This document shows, in pieces, positions 7,296 to 13,311 of a DNA stretch of 16,460 nt (position 1 is the first letter of the stretch; every line of letters begins with the position of its first letter). Source of the stretch: JAHDCC01 sp964551835 (GTDB taxonomy: Bacteria > Actinomycetota > Acidimicrobiia > Acidimicrobiales > SZUA-35). The translations under genes were made by a program, and so were the position numbers. The stretch is from NCBI GenBank assembly GCA_964551835.1, contig CAZKEM010000073.1:1-16460 (forward strand), given 5' to 3'. The notes under the pieces are model-generated. The model was not told where the DNA came from. It saw only the letters and a program-made list of their open reading frames with translations, and searched no databases.

Positions 7296-7769
7296 ATGTC
7301 TTCGATCTACGAACTAGAAATGGCCGACATCACCGGCAACCAGGTTGGTTTCGACCAGTTCCGCGATCAAGTGCTGATCGTGGTCAACGTCGCCAGCGCC
7401 TGAGGATTTACCTCTCAGTACGCAGGTCTGCGTACGCTTCACCACCAGAATGACGACGTTACAGTGCTCGGGTTTCCATGCAACCAGTTCGGCGGCCAAG
7501 AGCCAAAGTCCGACGCTGAAATCCTGGACTTTGTGCAGTCGAAATACGATATCAACTTTCCGATGTTTGCCAAGATTGACGTCAACGGCCCCAACACAGC
7601 GCCGCTGTACCAACTACTAAAGGACGCTCAACCCGGGCAAGGCGACGACGCCGATATCACCTGGAATTTTGAGAAGTTCATCGTCGACAAAAGCGGGGCC
7701 GCGGTCGAACGTTTCGACCCTGCGACCACCCCGGAAGAAATCGGCGAAACGGTCGAGACATATCGGTGA
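7296..7769 (+). CDS. gpx: Glutathione peroxidase, predicted selenoprotein (in-frame TGA = selenocysteine 36)
   Basis: The full gene encodes 157 residues when the TGA at 7401-7403 is read as selenocysteine. The first 35 codons from ATG 7296 give the family opening ending 'VNVASA', and the codons after TGA give 'GFTSQYAGL'. In glutathione peroxidases the residue between these blocks is the catalytic Cys or Sec, so TGA falls exactly there. The other catalytic residues are intact by comparison with mammalian GPX4: Gln68 in 'FPCNQFGGQEP', and Trp123-Asn124 in 'ITWNFEKFIVDKSG'. A bacterial SECIS-like hairpin follows the TGA (separate entry). The enzyme should reduce hydrogen or lipid peroxides in the cytoplasm with a thiol donor. 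Standard callers would report only 7464-7769 from an internal GTG. The gene overlaps the methyltransferase start by 4 bases. The Sec incorporation genes are not in this window. A nonsense mutation is the alternative, but the hairpin and intact downstream frame argue against it. Confidence 0.9.
7401..7435 (+). promoter_or_regulatory. Selenocysteine codon with bacterial SECIS hairpin
   Basis: The UGA at 7401-7403 is followed, after 21 bases, by the loop GGUC (7425-7428) on a perfect 7-bp stem GTACGCA/TGCGTAC (7418-7424 with 7429-7435). The apical part GCAGGUCUGC is the same as in the well-studied E. coli fdhF SECIS, where the loop G and U contact SelB. The distance from UGA to the loop is within the range known for bacterial SECIS elements. 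The hairpin also encodes the conserved 'QYAGLRT' of the peroxidase, so it serves as both code and structure. Confidence 0.88.
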
Positions 7770-8344
7770 CTGGCGAACCGAACCGGTGGTTATCCGCCGA
7801 CGTCGATCGAGGCGACAACTACGATCGTAAATGGTTGGAGATGGACGCCCGCGGCGAGTCAATCCACGGTGAAGTCGACTTTGTTAGCCGATTCGAACCG
7901 TCGACCGTTCTTGATGCTGGTTGTGGTACCGGTCGAGTCGCCATCGAACTTTCCCGCCGCGGGGTAACGGTTACTGGCATCGATGTCGACCCGGCAATGA
8001 TTGGGTCGGCCGTTACCAAAGCCCCTGATCTACGATGGTTCCACGCCGACCTGACGTCGTTCTCGTTAGAAGAACGGTTCGACGTCGTCGTAGCTGCCGG
8101 GAACGTCATGATCTTCCTGACGCCGGGGACCGAGCCGGCGGCTCTTGGCAACGTGGCTTGCCACCTGAACCCCGACGGTCGGTTCATTTCCGGGTTTCAG
8201 CTCGACGCGACCTACACGTTAGCCGAATACGACGCTGATTGTGAGTCGACCGGTTTTGTCCTAGACGAGCGGTGGTCTACCTGGAACGGCGACGCCTGGA
8301 CCGATCAAAGTCACTACGCAGTAAGTGTCCACAAACTTAAGTAG
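7766..8344 (+). CDS. Class I SAM-dependent methyltransferase
   Basis: This 192-residue protein has a Rossmann-type methyltransferase core: motif I 'VLDAGCGTGRVAIEL' (48-62), the acidic end of strand 2 'GIDVDP' (71-76), 'WFHADLTSF' (91-99) and 'FDVVVAAGNVMIFL' (105-118). The C-terminal part (about 140-192) is a beta-rich lid that gives no substrate hint. The GTG start at 7766 overlaps the TGA of gpx (GTGA), which implies translational coupling and a shared message. A role with the selenoprotein, for example in small-molecule thiol or selenium methylation, would be speculation; many generic methyltransferases have this architecture. Cytosolic; no signal or membrane segment. Confidence 0.9.
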   Translation: MTGEPNRWLSADVDRGDNYDRKWLEMDARGESIHGEVDFVSRFEPSTVLDAGCGTGRVAIELSRRGVTVTGIDVDPAMIGSAVTKAPDLRWFHADLTSFSLEERFDVVVAAGNVMIFLTPGTEPAALGNVACHLNPDGRFISGFQLDATYTLAEYDADCESTGFVLDERWSTWNGDAWTDQSHYAVSVHKLK

Positions 8345-8349
8345 CTGCA

Positions 8350-8430
8350 ACGGTATTGCAGGCGCGAAAAGCGTCGGCTTCATCTCACAAAAAGGTGGTC
8401 CGACATCTGGAGTGTTTTTGTCGGTGTTGA
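8350..8430 (+). pseudogene. Decayed cold-shock gene fragment
   Basis: Bases 8374-8388 are identical to 7012-7026 of the intact cold-shock gene (encoding 'GFIS'). After three mismatches and in the same register, 8392-8399 is identical to 7030-7037. Upstream, GCGAAAA at 8364-8370 aligns with 7000-7006 if two bases are lost. Translation gives a broken 'KSVGFISQKGG...VFLS' in place of 'KGFGFIS..GG..VFVHY'. There is no start codon, and RNP1 is damaged (Phe to Val, with indels). Further on, 8464-8490 translates as 'VTGQREEGAAE', faintly like a cold-shock C-terminus, but this is less certain. I read this as a relic of a duplicated csp gene. Confidence 0.65.
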
Positions 8431-8499
8431 ACTGTTCCAGACAGTATCTTACCCGATGGGTCGGTAACGGGTCAGCGTGAAGAAGGCGCCGCTGAGAAA

Positions 8500-8805
8500 A
8501 TGCTCGAAGCATGTGTCTTCACCGAAGACCCGCCTTCGGCCACCATGGCAGCCGAAGTAACGCTGAGTCTGGGTGATCACCCGGGTGGCCCTCTAAGGCT
8601 GGTAGAGCCGACCCCTTCTGAGAAGTCCAGGCTTGAAGACTTCGGCGTCGAATACGCCGAACCAGAGTTAGTGGTCGACGGTGAAACGAAGACCGCTACG
8701 TTCCTAGTAGTAGACGCCGAGACGGACGAGTATGGGCGGATGACGGTTGTCAGCGTTCCCGGCGAAAAACTTCAATACCAGCTCGACTATTTCGAAGTTG
8801 GCTAG
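8500..8805 (+). CDS. Small hypothetical acidic protein
   Basis: The frame encodes 101 residues, strongly acidic, with no membrane segment or signal. The visible pattern is beta-rich: 'AAEVTLSLGDHPGGPLRLVEP', 'ELVVDGETKTATFLVVDAETDEYGRMTVVSVPGEKLQYQLDYFEV'. Codon use resembles neighbouring genes and the opposite strand is not coding, which supports a real gene. The ATG at 8500 is preceded by GAAGAAGG about 13 bases upstream, somewhat far. The frame stays open upstream to 8431 into the csp relic, so the start is uncertain. It is convergent with the kinase gene (26-base gap). I do not recognise the family. Confidence 0.55.
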   Translation: MLEACVFTEDPPSATMAAEVTLSLGDHPGGPLRLVEPTPSEKSRLEDFGVEYAEPELVVDGETKTATFLVVDAETDEYGRMTVVSVPGEKLQYQLDYFEVG

Positions 8806-8831
8806 CGGTGACCTCCAAGGCGACAAAAACG

Positions 8832-10754
8832 CTATGCGACCGACCAAATCGTCAGGGATTCGCTGGCGTCGAGAGTCGCCAACTTTGTTCCGTCGTGACC
8901 GAACGTGACCAGCGAGGCTCCCCCGTCTACTACATCGCCGGTCGGAACGTTTTGTTTCCGGCCTGACGCGACATCCCAGAGCTCCAACCCGGCAGTTCCC
9001 GCAGTAGCTAGCCTCCGACCGTCCGGGCTAAACGCCACCGACTTAACTTTCGAAGAGGCTGGCTGCAACTCATAAAATTTCTCGCCAGTAATGGCGTCTC
9101 GCATGATAGCTGACCCGTCGATACTGCCGCTGGCCAACATGTTGCCATCAGGGCTAAACGCCACCGACGTCACCCAGTCTGTATGATCCTCGATAGTGAG
9201 TTGTTTCTGACCTGTTTCAGCGTCCCAGAGAATCAGGCTGCCGTCAAAACTCCCTGTGGCGAGCGCAAAGCCGTCAGCCCGATAGACCACCGAGTGAACA
9301 GAGTTGAGGTCTAGCATGTCACCCAACGTTTGACGATGCGTACCGTCATCAACATTCCACAGCATGACCGAGCCGTCGAAACTGGCCGAAGCGAGCGTGG
9401 CGCCGTCGGGGCTGAACGCCACCGAATTGACGTTGTCGGTATGGCCAGCCAAACGGTGTTGTTCTCGACCGGTTTCAGCGTCCCATAAAACGATTGTGGT
9501 GTCGTCGCTAGCCGTCGATATCAGGTCACCTTCGACGCTATGGGCCACTGCGTTGATCAAGTCACTATGCCCTTCGACTTTCCGCACGACGTCACCGTTG
9601 TTGATGTCCCAAAACACGATAGACCCGTTGTCGTTGGCCGATACCAGCTTCGAATTGTCGGGACTGAACTCGATGGCGTTGACCGAACCGTAGTCGGACG
9701 CAAGACGTACCGGGTCGACGAGTCTAAGCTGCGGAGGCGCCATCGTCGTCTGAGCAAAAAACGGTCGGGTTGCCACGGGTACCGCTATTCGTTCAGTTGC
9801 GTCGTCGTTCCCTGACGTCGTTCGCTCATGAAACTCACGGTCGCTTGCAGACCGATCAATCGGCTTGTCCACATCGACGAACGCGGCCGACCTGTTCTGT
9901 TGGATAGAACGAAGTTGTTCGACGACCTCCCCGGCCGAGTCGGGTCGATCCGCAGGATCTTTCCTGACCATCGAGTCGAGCAGGTCCACTAGCTCGGATG
10001 GGATGTCGAGCATCAACGGCATCGGAGGATAACCCAGAATCTGGGCGATAAGCGCAGCGCTGGTTTCGGCGGAGAACGCTGGACGCCCGGTAAGGAATTG
10101 GCGAAGAGTCAAACCGAGCGAATAGATGTCGGACTGCCTCGTCTGACGCTTACCGTTTAGAACCTCAGGAGCGACATAAGTTAAGGTGTACGCTACTGCC
10201 ACTGTCGTAGTAACGTCTTCACCTAGGACCGTCGAAATCCCGAAGTCACCTAGCACAGGGTCGGCGCGGTAATGACCGACAAAAATGTTGGACGGTTTCA
10301 CATCACGGTGAAGAACATTACGGTCATGGGCTGCCTGTAACGCCGAACCTATCCGTATCCCGACGTCAACCGTTTCGACCCAACTAAGGTTTCCTTCTTC
10401 TTTGAGCCGATCCGAGTATGAACCATCGGTGAACAACGGCATCACAATAAACGGCATACCAGTCGAGGTAAGACCGCTGTCGAGCATCGGCAAGATATGA
10501 GGGTGGTCACTGAGCAGTTCCATGGCTTTCAGTTCACGCTTGAAACTCTGTTGCAACGTGGCGTCGAGGGACTGAGCGGTCAGAACCTTAATGGCTACCT
10601 TTCGGTTATGTCGCAAATCGTGAGCGGAGTGAATGATGCTCGACCCACCGCTATTAAGATGTTCGAGGTCTCGGTACCCCTCGATTACGGGAAGCGGCGC
10701 GTCCATGCCAGAACGGTTGGCGTCGAGTACACCTTCGGTTTCTGGCTCCACCAT
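8832..10754 (-). CDS. Cytosolic Ser/Thr protein kinase fused to a seven-bladed WD40 propeller
   Basis: The protein is 640 residues from ATG 10754, which has AGCAGGCAG upstream; a GTG at 10796 would add 14 residues. Numbering here is from that GTG. The PknB-type kinase domain spans about 40-300: a relaxed glycine loop 'LNSGGSSIIHSA' (47-58), ATP-binding Lys70 in 'VAIKVL', catalytic 'HRDVKPSN' (163-170), 'DFG' at 184-186, 'APE' at 209-211 and 'SDIYSLGLTLRQFLTGRPAF'. All catalytic residues are present, so it should be active. A flexible linker (300-360) follows, then seven WD40-type repeats (about 365-654), with 'SVAFSPDG' and 'LWDAETG' signatures. No transmembrane helix separates the parts, unlike many receptor kinases of this family, so the propeller is probably a cytosolic substrate- or scaffold-binding domain. 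The gene stands alone. Confidence 0.93.
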   Translation of the reverse strand: MVEPETEGVLDANRSGMDAPLPVIEGYRDLEHLNSGGSSIIHSAHDLRHNRKVAIKVLTAQSLDATLQQSFKRELKAMELLSDHPHILPMLDSGLTSTGMPFIVMPLFTDGSYSDRLKEEGNLSWVETVDVGIRIGSALQAAHDRNVLHRDVKPSNIFVGHYRADPVLGDFGISTVLGEDVTTTVAVAYTLTYVAPEVLNGKRQTRQSDIYSLGLTLRQFLTGRPAFSAETSAALIAQILGYPPMPLMLDIPSELVDLLDSMVRKDPADRPDSAGEVVEQLRSIQQNRSAAFVDVDKPIDRSASDREFHERTTSGNDDATERIAVPVATRPFFAQTTMAPPQLRLVDPVRLASDYGSVNAIEFSPDNSKLVSANDNGSIVFWDINNGDVVRKVEGHSDLINAVAHSVEGDLISTASDDTTIVLWDAETGREQHRLAGHTDNVNSVAFSPDGATLASASFDGSVMLWNVDDGTHRQTLGDMLDLNSVHSVVYRADGFALATGSFDGSLILWDAETGQKQLTIEDHTDWVTSVAFSPDGNMLASGSIDGSAIMRDAITGEKFYELQPASSKVKSVAFSPDGRRLATAGTAGLELWDVASGRKQNVPTGDVVDGGASLVTFGHDGTKLATLDASESLTIWSVA

Positions 10755-10782
10755 GTTTCTGCCTGCTTCCAGCCTGACAACA

Positions 10783-10799
10783 CACGTGCGGAACACGTG
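10783..10799. promoter_or_regulatory. Pair of CACGTG palindromes upstream of the kinase gene
   Basis: Two CACGTG hexamers (10783-10788 and 10794-10799) are 11 bases apart centre to centre, one helical turn, and lie 29-45 bases upstream of the preferred kinase start. The spacing would let a dimeric regulator bind the same face. No regulator can be named, and chance occurrence is possible. Confidence 0.25.
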
Positions 10800-10919
10800 T
10801 CCGCTCGTTCCAGTTTAGACCGAGAACCATGGTGACGGGTTTCGAATCATTCACGCGCTCGTCAACTAATGACGGCGCATATGAGGAAATGACCAGCTAA
10901 AGTTTAGAGAGCCTTTCAT

Positions 10920-10993
10920 GGGGCTGTAGCTCAGTTGGCTAGAGCGCCTGCTTTGCATGCAGGAGGTCGGGAGTTCGATTCTCCCCAGCTCCA
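10920..10993 (+). tRNA. tRNA-Ala, anticodon UGC
   Basis: This is a complete cloverleaf. The acceptor stem GGGGCTG/CAGCTCC has the G3-U70 pair that identifies alanine tRNAs. The D arm is GCTC/GAGC, the anticodon stem CCTGC/GCAGG surrounds loop TTTGCAT (anticodon TGC), and the T arm is GGGAG-TTCGATT-CTCCC. Discriminator A is at 10993 and CCA is not encoded (next bases CAA), unlike the tRNA-Arg in this window. The tRNA marks the left edge of a region rich in broken genes. Confidence 0.96.
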
Positions 10994-11003
10994 CAAGGTT
11001 CAA

Positions 11004-11046
11004 CCAGGTCAGACGGCTTCCGAGTCGCCTGGCCTGTTTGCTTTTT
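11004..11046 (+). terminator. Probable terminator after tRNA-Ala
   Basis: CCAGG (11004-11008) pairs with CCTGG (11028-11032) and GAC (11012-11014) with GTC (11024-11026), giving an interrupted stem. It is followed by GCCTGTTTGCTTTTT. It lies 10 bases after the tRNA, where its terminator is expected. Confidence 0.5.
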
Positions 11047-11144
11047 GACCCCTGGTAGCCACGTTGGCAGCCAGGCGGGGTTGGCATAGGTTGAGATTGC
11101 CAGCCACTACCACCTAACGGACGTCCAGGATTAGCTTTAACCGT

Positions 11145-11348
11145 CTAGCCAGATGCAATTGCCTCTAGCCACTTAAAGAACGCTGCTTTACTAAATGAAT
11201 CATCGTCATAGCCAACTTTTCGATCAGCTAGCAAAGTTGCAAGCTGGCTACCATCCATGGCAACTACGCCTGCCTGCCGTAGAAGTTGGATGCTATCGCG
11301 TGTGAATCTGCCTGTCGTAAAGAACATATATGCAACTGGATCGCACAA
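11145..11348 (-). pseudogene. C-terminal fragment of an Mrr-like restriction endonuclease
   Basis: The 67 codons encode 'YMFFTTGRFTRDSIQLLRQAG' in part, then 'VVAMDGSQLATLL', which matches the end of the Mrr-type catalytic domain (pattern: FVTTS-GFT-A---A---G--LIDG--LA-L). The catalytic D...ExK core that precedes this block in Mrr enzymes is absent. The frame is blocked by a TAA directly before the first start-like codon (TTG at 11348), and the upstream bases encode an unrelated plus-strand gene. It is therefore a 5'-truncated remnant. Mrr-type enzymes cut modified DNA and are common in defence islands. The match is by pattern recognition on a short sequence. Confidence 0.5.
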
Positions 11349-11752
11349 TTACGTCTTTGGCCCCAGTAACGATTGTAGCGATAATCATCATTTCTATTCG
11401 TTCCAAACCAACCGCTTTTGCTCCAGTAGTCGGATTTACAATCGTGGCAGTTCTGGTGACTTCAGCGATCAAGATAGTCGAGAGTCGGCGTCTAAGATCT
11501 GCTCGATTTGCCAGTGATTCACTAGCAACAGCCGTGGGCCTTACTCCGGCCCAGGCAGAACAAGTATTGATTTTGATGAGGCTCTACGAGAGTGTACACC
11601 AGTTCAACAGTTCACAAACTGAGACAGTCGATCTGACCGATTCGATCTTCAATCTGCGGACAGAGATCGCTGAGTCCGAAGGTGATGCAATCCATGACGT
11701 GGTTGTCCGCATCCCTCTTGATGGCAATAACGATCTCCTTCTCAACAATTAG
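11330..11752 (+). CDS. Small protein with two predicted membrane helices, unknown function
   Basis: The 140-residue frame starts at ATG 11330 and has two hydrophobic segments, about residues 9-23 ('LAPVTIVAIIIIS') and 30-47 ('FAPVVGFTIVAVLVTSAI'). A positively charged turn and a soluble C-terminal domain (about 50-140) follow, with 'LTPAQAEQVLILMRLYESVH'. The arrangement suggests a hairpin membrane anchor with a cytosolic domain. The ribosome site is weak (AAAG). Its start overlaps the opposite-strand Mrr fragment by 19 bases. I do not recognise the family. It lies among remnants, so it may itself be a fragment. Confidence 0.45.
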   Translation: MQLDRTITSLAPVTIVAIIIISIRSKPTAFAPVVGFTIVAVLVTSAIKIVESRRLRSARFASDSLATAVGLTPAQAEQVLILMRLYESVHQFNSSQTETVDLTDSIFNLRTEIAESEGDAIHDVVVRIPLDGNNDLLLNN

Positions 11753-11779
11753 GAACCGGCTTGACTTGTAGTCACAAGT

Positions 11780-11998
11780 TCAGAGAGAAACACTTACTGA
11801 CACAAGCTCGCCAACACAAATCGACCGAATGTAAATTGGCAGCCAGGCCCGTAGTCGTTGTTCCTCGTCGGATGGAACAGGCTTTGGGAGCCGTTGTGTT
11901 GATCGAGGCTGACCCACGATACGACATGCCCGGCGTTGTGAAACCCCGAACCGAGAAACCGCCATCGTTACGGCAGCCCGTCGTCGGTTCGGGGTCAA
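11780..11998 (-). pseudogene. IS3-family transposase orfB, 5' fragment
   Basis: From TTG 11998, overlapping the orfA stop, the frame encodes the N-terminal HTH of OrfB: 'RRRAAVTMAVSRFGVSQRR', 'ACRIVGQPRSTQR', 'SDEEQRLRAWL'. After about residue 51 the sequence no longer resembles OrfB and runs into unrelated codons up to a stop at 11780. The catalytic DDE domain is missing. Confidence 0.82.
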
Positions 11999-12367
11999 AA
12001 TTTTCCCCGCCCGATCTCTTTCAATATTTCTTTGTCTAGCTCAGCTTCAGCCAACAACTTTTTTAGTCGAGCGTTTTCAACCTCGAGTTCTTTCAAGCGT
12101 CTAGCGTCGTCGGCTTTCATGCCCCCGTATTAGGAGAGCCAGCGATGCCACGTCGACTCGGCGATCTCTAAATGGCGGCACACCGCGTCAAGCTGCGTGC
12201 CTGAGGCTAGGAGTTTGTTGCCCTCAGCGAGCTTCCGGAATATCTGATCCGGCGTATGCTTACGTCGCTTGTAGTTGGTCATGAGTGTCCCTTTCTGTCT
12301 TCAGTATCGAAGACAACGAACTCTCAAACCAACTGGCTCATCTCACACGACCCAGGTCACGGGGTCA
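11845..12367 (-). mobile_element. Remnant of an IS3-family insertion sequence
   Basis: The minus strand carries an IS3-type orfA (12282-11995) overlapping the first third of orfB by TTGA, the usual IS3 layout. The orfB match ends near 11845 at 'EEQRLRAWL', so the DDE integrase core and right end are lost. The left end lies near 12367, where GTGACCTGGGT on the minus strand could be the terminal repeat, but without a right end this cannot be verified. The copy cannot transpose on its own. Confidence 0.85.
11995..12282 (-). pseudogene. IS3-family transposase orfA with internal stop
   Basis: Translation from ATG 12282 gives the HTH-containing IS3 OrfA: 'KRRKHTPDQIFRKLAEG', 'VCRHLEIAESTWHRW', then 'YGGMKADDARRLKELEVEN' and the leucine-zipper-like 'ARLKKLLAEAELDKEILKEI' to a TGA at 11997-11995. 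Codon 51 is TAA (12132-12130) where the family usually has Gln ('RNQYGGMK'), so a C-to-T change inactivated it. The rest of the frame is intact, which suggests recent decay. Confidence 0.85.
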
Positions 12368-12408
12368 ACCTCACCTCGCTGTCAGACCCGTTTGCTAGGC
12401 TTGTAATT

Positions 12409-12627
12409 ATGAGTCAGACCAGCGATTCTTCGAAAAGATTTCTAGAGGCAACATCTGAAGAGCGTCTCGAACGCTTCGAGGCATCCCGGGTGCGGGATCG
12501 AAACGATTTACCTCCCGAGGTTCGTGCCGCGTTCGAAAAAGCCGATCAAGAGATGGCTAAAGAGTGGGCCGGTAAAATCCCAGAACCGGTAGTAATCGAT
12601 ATGCGCACTGATAACAAGGCCAATTGA
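12409..12627 (+). CDS. Small charged protein, possible antitoxin of a two-gene unit
   Basis: The 72-residue frame starts at ATG 12409; longer upstream extension would enter the IS remnant. It is highly charged and helical in character: 'EERLERFEASRVRDRNDLP', 'EVRAAFEKADQEMAKEWAG', and it ends 'VIDMRTDNKAN'. There is no membrane segment. The stop overlaps the next gene's start (TTGA). A short, charged first gene overlapping a slightly longer second gene is the layout of many type II toxin-antitoxin operons, but I do not recognise either protein by motif. Confidence 0.6.
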   Translation: MSQTSDSSKRFLEATSEERLERFEASRVRDRNDLPPEVRAAFEKADQEMAKEWAGKIPEPVVIDMRTDNKAN

Positions 12628-12968
12628 ATTCACCAGCCTGGCGAGAAGTCAAACTCTCGCCACGGGTGCTCGAACGGCTCAAACAAGCAAACCAAACTTC
12701 GGGGTACCCATCAACGGATGAAGAGATCCTGCGGCACACGATCGTGCACGTCATCGAAGGTTTTCGGGAGGAATGGGATTCGCTACCAACCAGCCCAGAT
12801 GGTGTGCGACGATTAGACTTCTACGGCGACTACTATCCAGCCCTCATCTTCTACGGCATTCTTGAATCGACGAGCGTCTACCACCTTGGGCTAGTCGAAG
12901 AAACCGTCAAGATATTCGACGTTCGCATCGTAGACACCCCAAGAAACCCTACAGGCTTGGACGATTGA
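12624..12968 (+). CDS. Small protein, possible toxin partner of a two-gene unit
   Basis: The 114-residue frame starts at TTG 12624, overlapping the previous stop (TTGA), so the two are co-translated. It begins 'WREVKLSPRVLERLKQAN', with a helical segment 'TDEEILRHTIVHVIEGFREEW'. A beta-rich end follows, 'RLDFYGDYYPALIFYGILES', 'VYHLGLVEETVKIFDVRIV'. The strand pattern near the end is loosely like RelE/ParE-fold toxins, but the diagnostic basic and aromatic catalytic residues are not clear, so this is only a possibility. There is no signal or membrane segment. Codon content looks normal and the frame is intact, in contrast to the broken genes around it. Confidence 0.6.
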   Translation: MNSPAWREVKLSPRVLERLKQANQTSGYPSTDEEILRHTIVHVIEGFREEWDSLPTSPDGVRRLDFYGDYYPALIFYGILESTSVYHLGLVEETVKIFDVRIVDTPRNPTGLDD

Positions 12969-13311
12969 CAGCGGTAGCCAAACTGGTAGCCAGCGGCCTC
13001 ATGCCCAGGCGAACAGGCACAGCCCGAACCAGCCTCAACACCCGCTAAACAAGCCACTGCCACCCTCCCACGAACATCGTTTCCTGACGCTCCCGCGGAG
13101 CAGCGCTAATCGTGGGCGTCGAGGTTCGAAGCGATCGCTGAGACTCCGGGTGATGCGACCGAGTTTGTTGGTCGATTTCGAGCCCATGTTGGAGCAGCGA
13201 AATTTGTTGATTAAGCGCAAGGGGCGAAGAGTTGGCATCCGTCGTTTGGTCCGGGTTTGTTGCTTGTGGTTGACGAGTTGGCCGAGCTTGGTTCGGATCA
13301 TCGCACCCGCC
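12969..13311. other. 343-base stretch without a recognisable gene
   Basis: Frames on both strands here are shadow-like and carry no family motif. The plus-strand frame from 13150 enters the GH64 relic, but its first 54 codons do not resemble that family. The minus-strand 154-codon frame (13509-13045) is Gln/Ser/Thr-rich and lies opposite the GH64 relic. No hairpin terminator or strong promoter was found. Confidence 0.5.

Noticed and set aside
7401..7403. TGA as a simple nonsense mutation that makes gpx a pseudogene
   Set aside because: The codon is exactly the catalytic Cys/Sec site, the frame is intact on both sides, all other catalytic residues are kept, and an fdhF-like SECIS hairpin follows at the right distance.
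11052..12992. CTGGTAGCCA repeated at 11052-11061 and 12983-12992 as possible att sites
   Set aside because: A 10-base exact match is expected many times by chance in 16 kb, no integrase is present, and the tRNA 3' end is not repeated.
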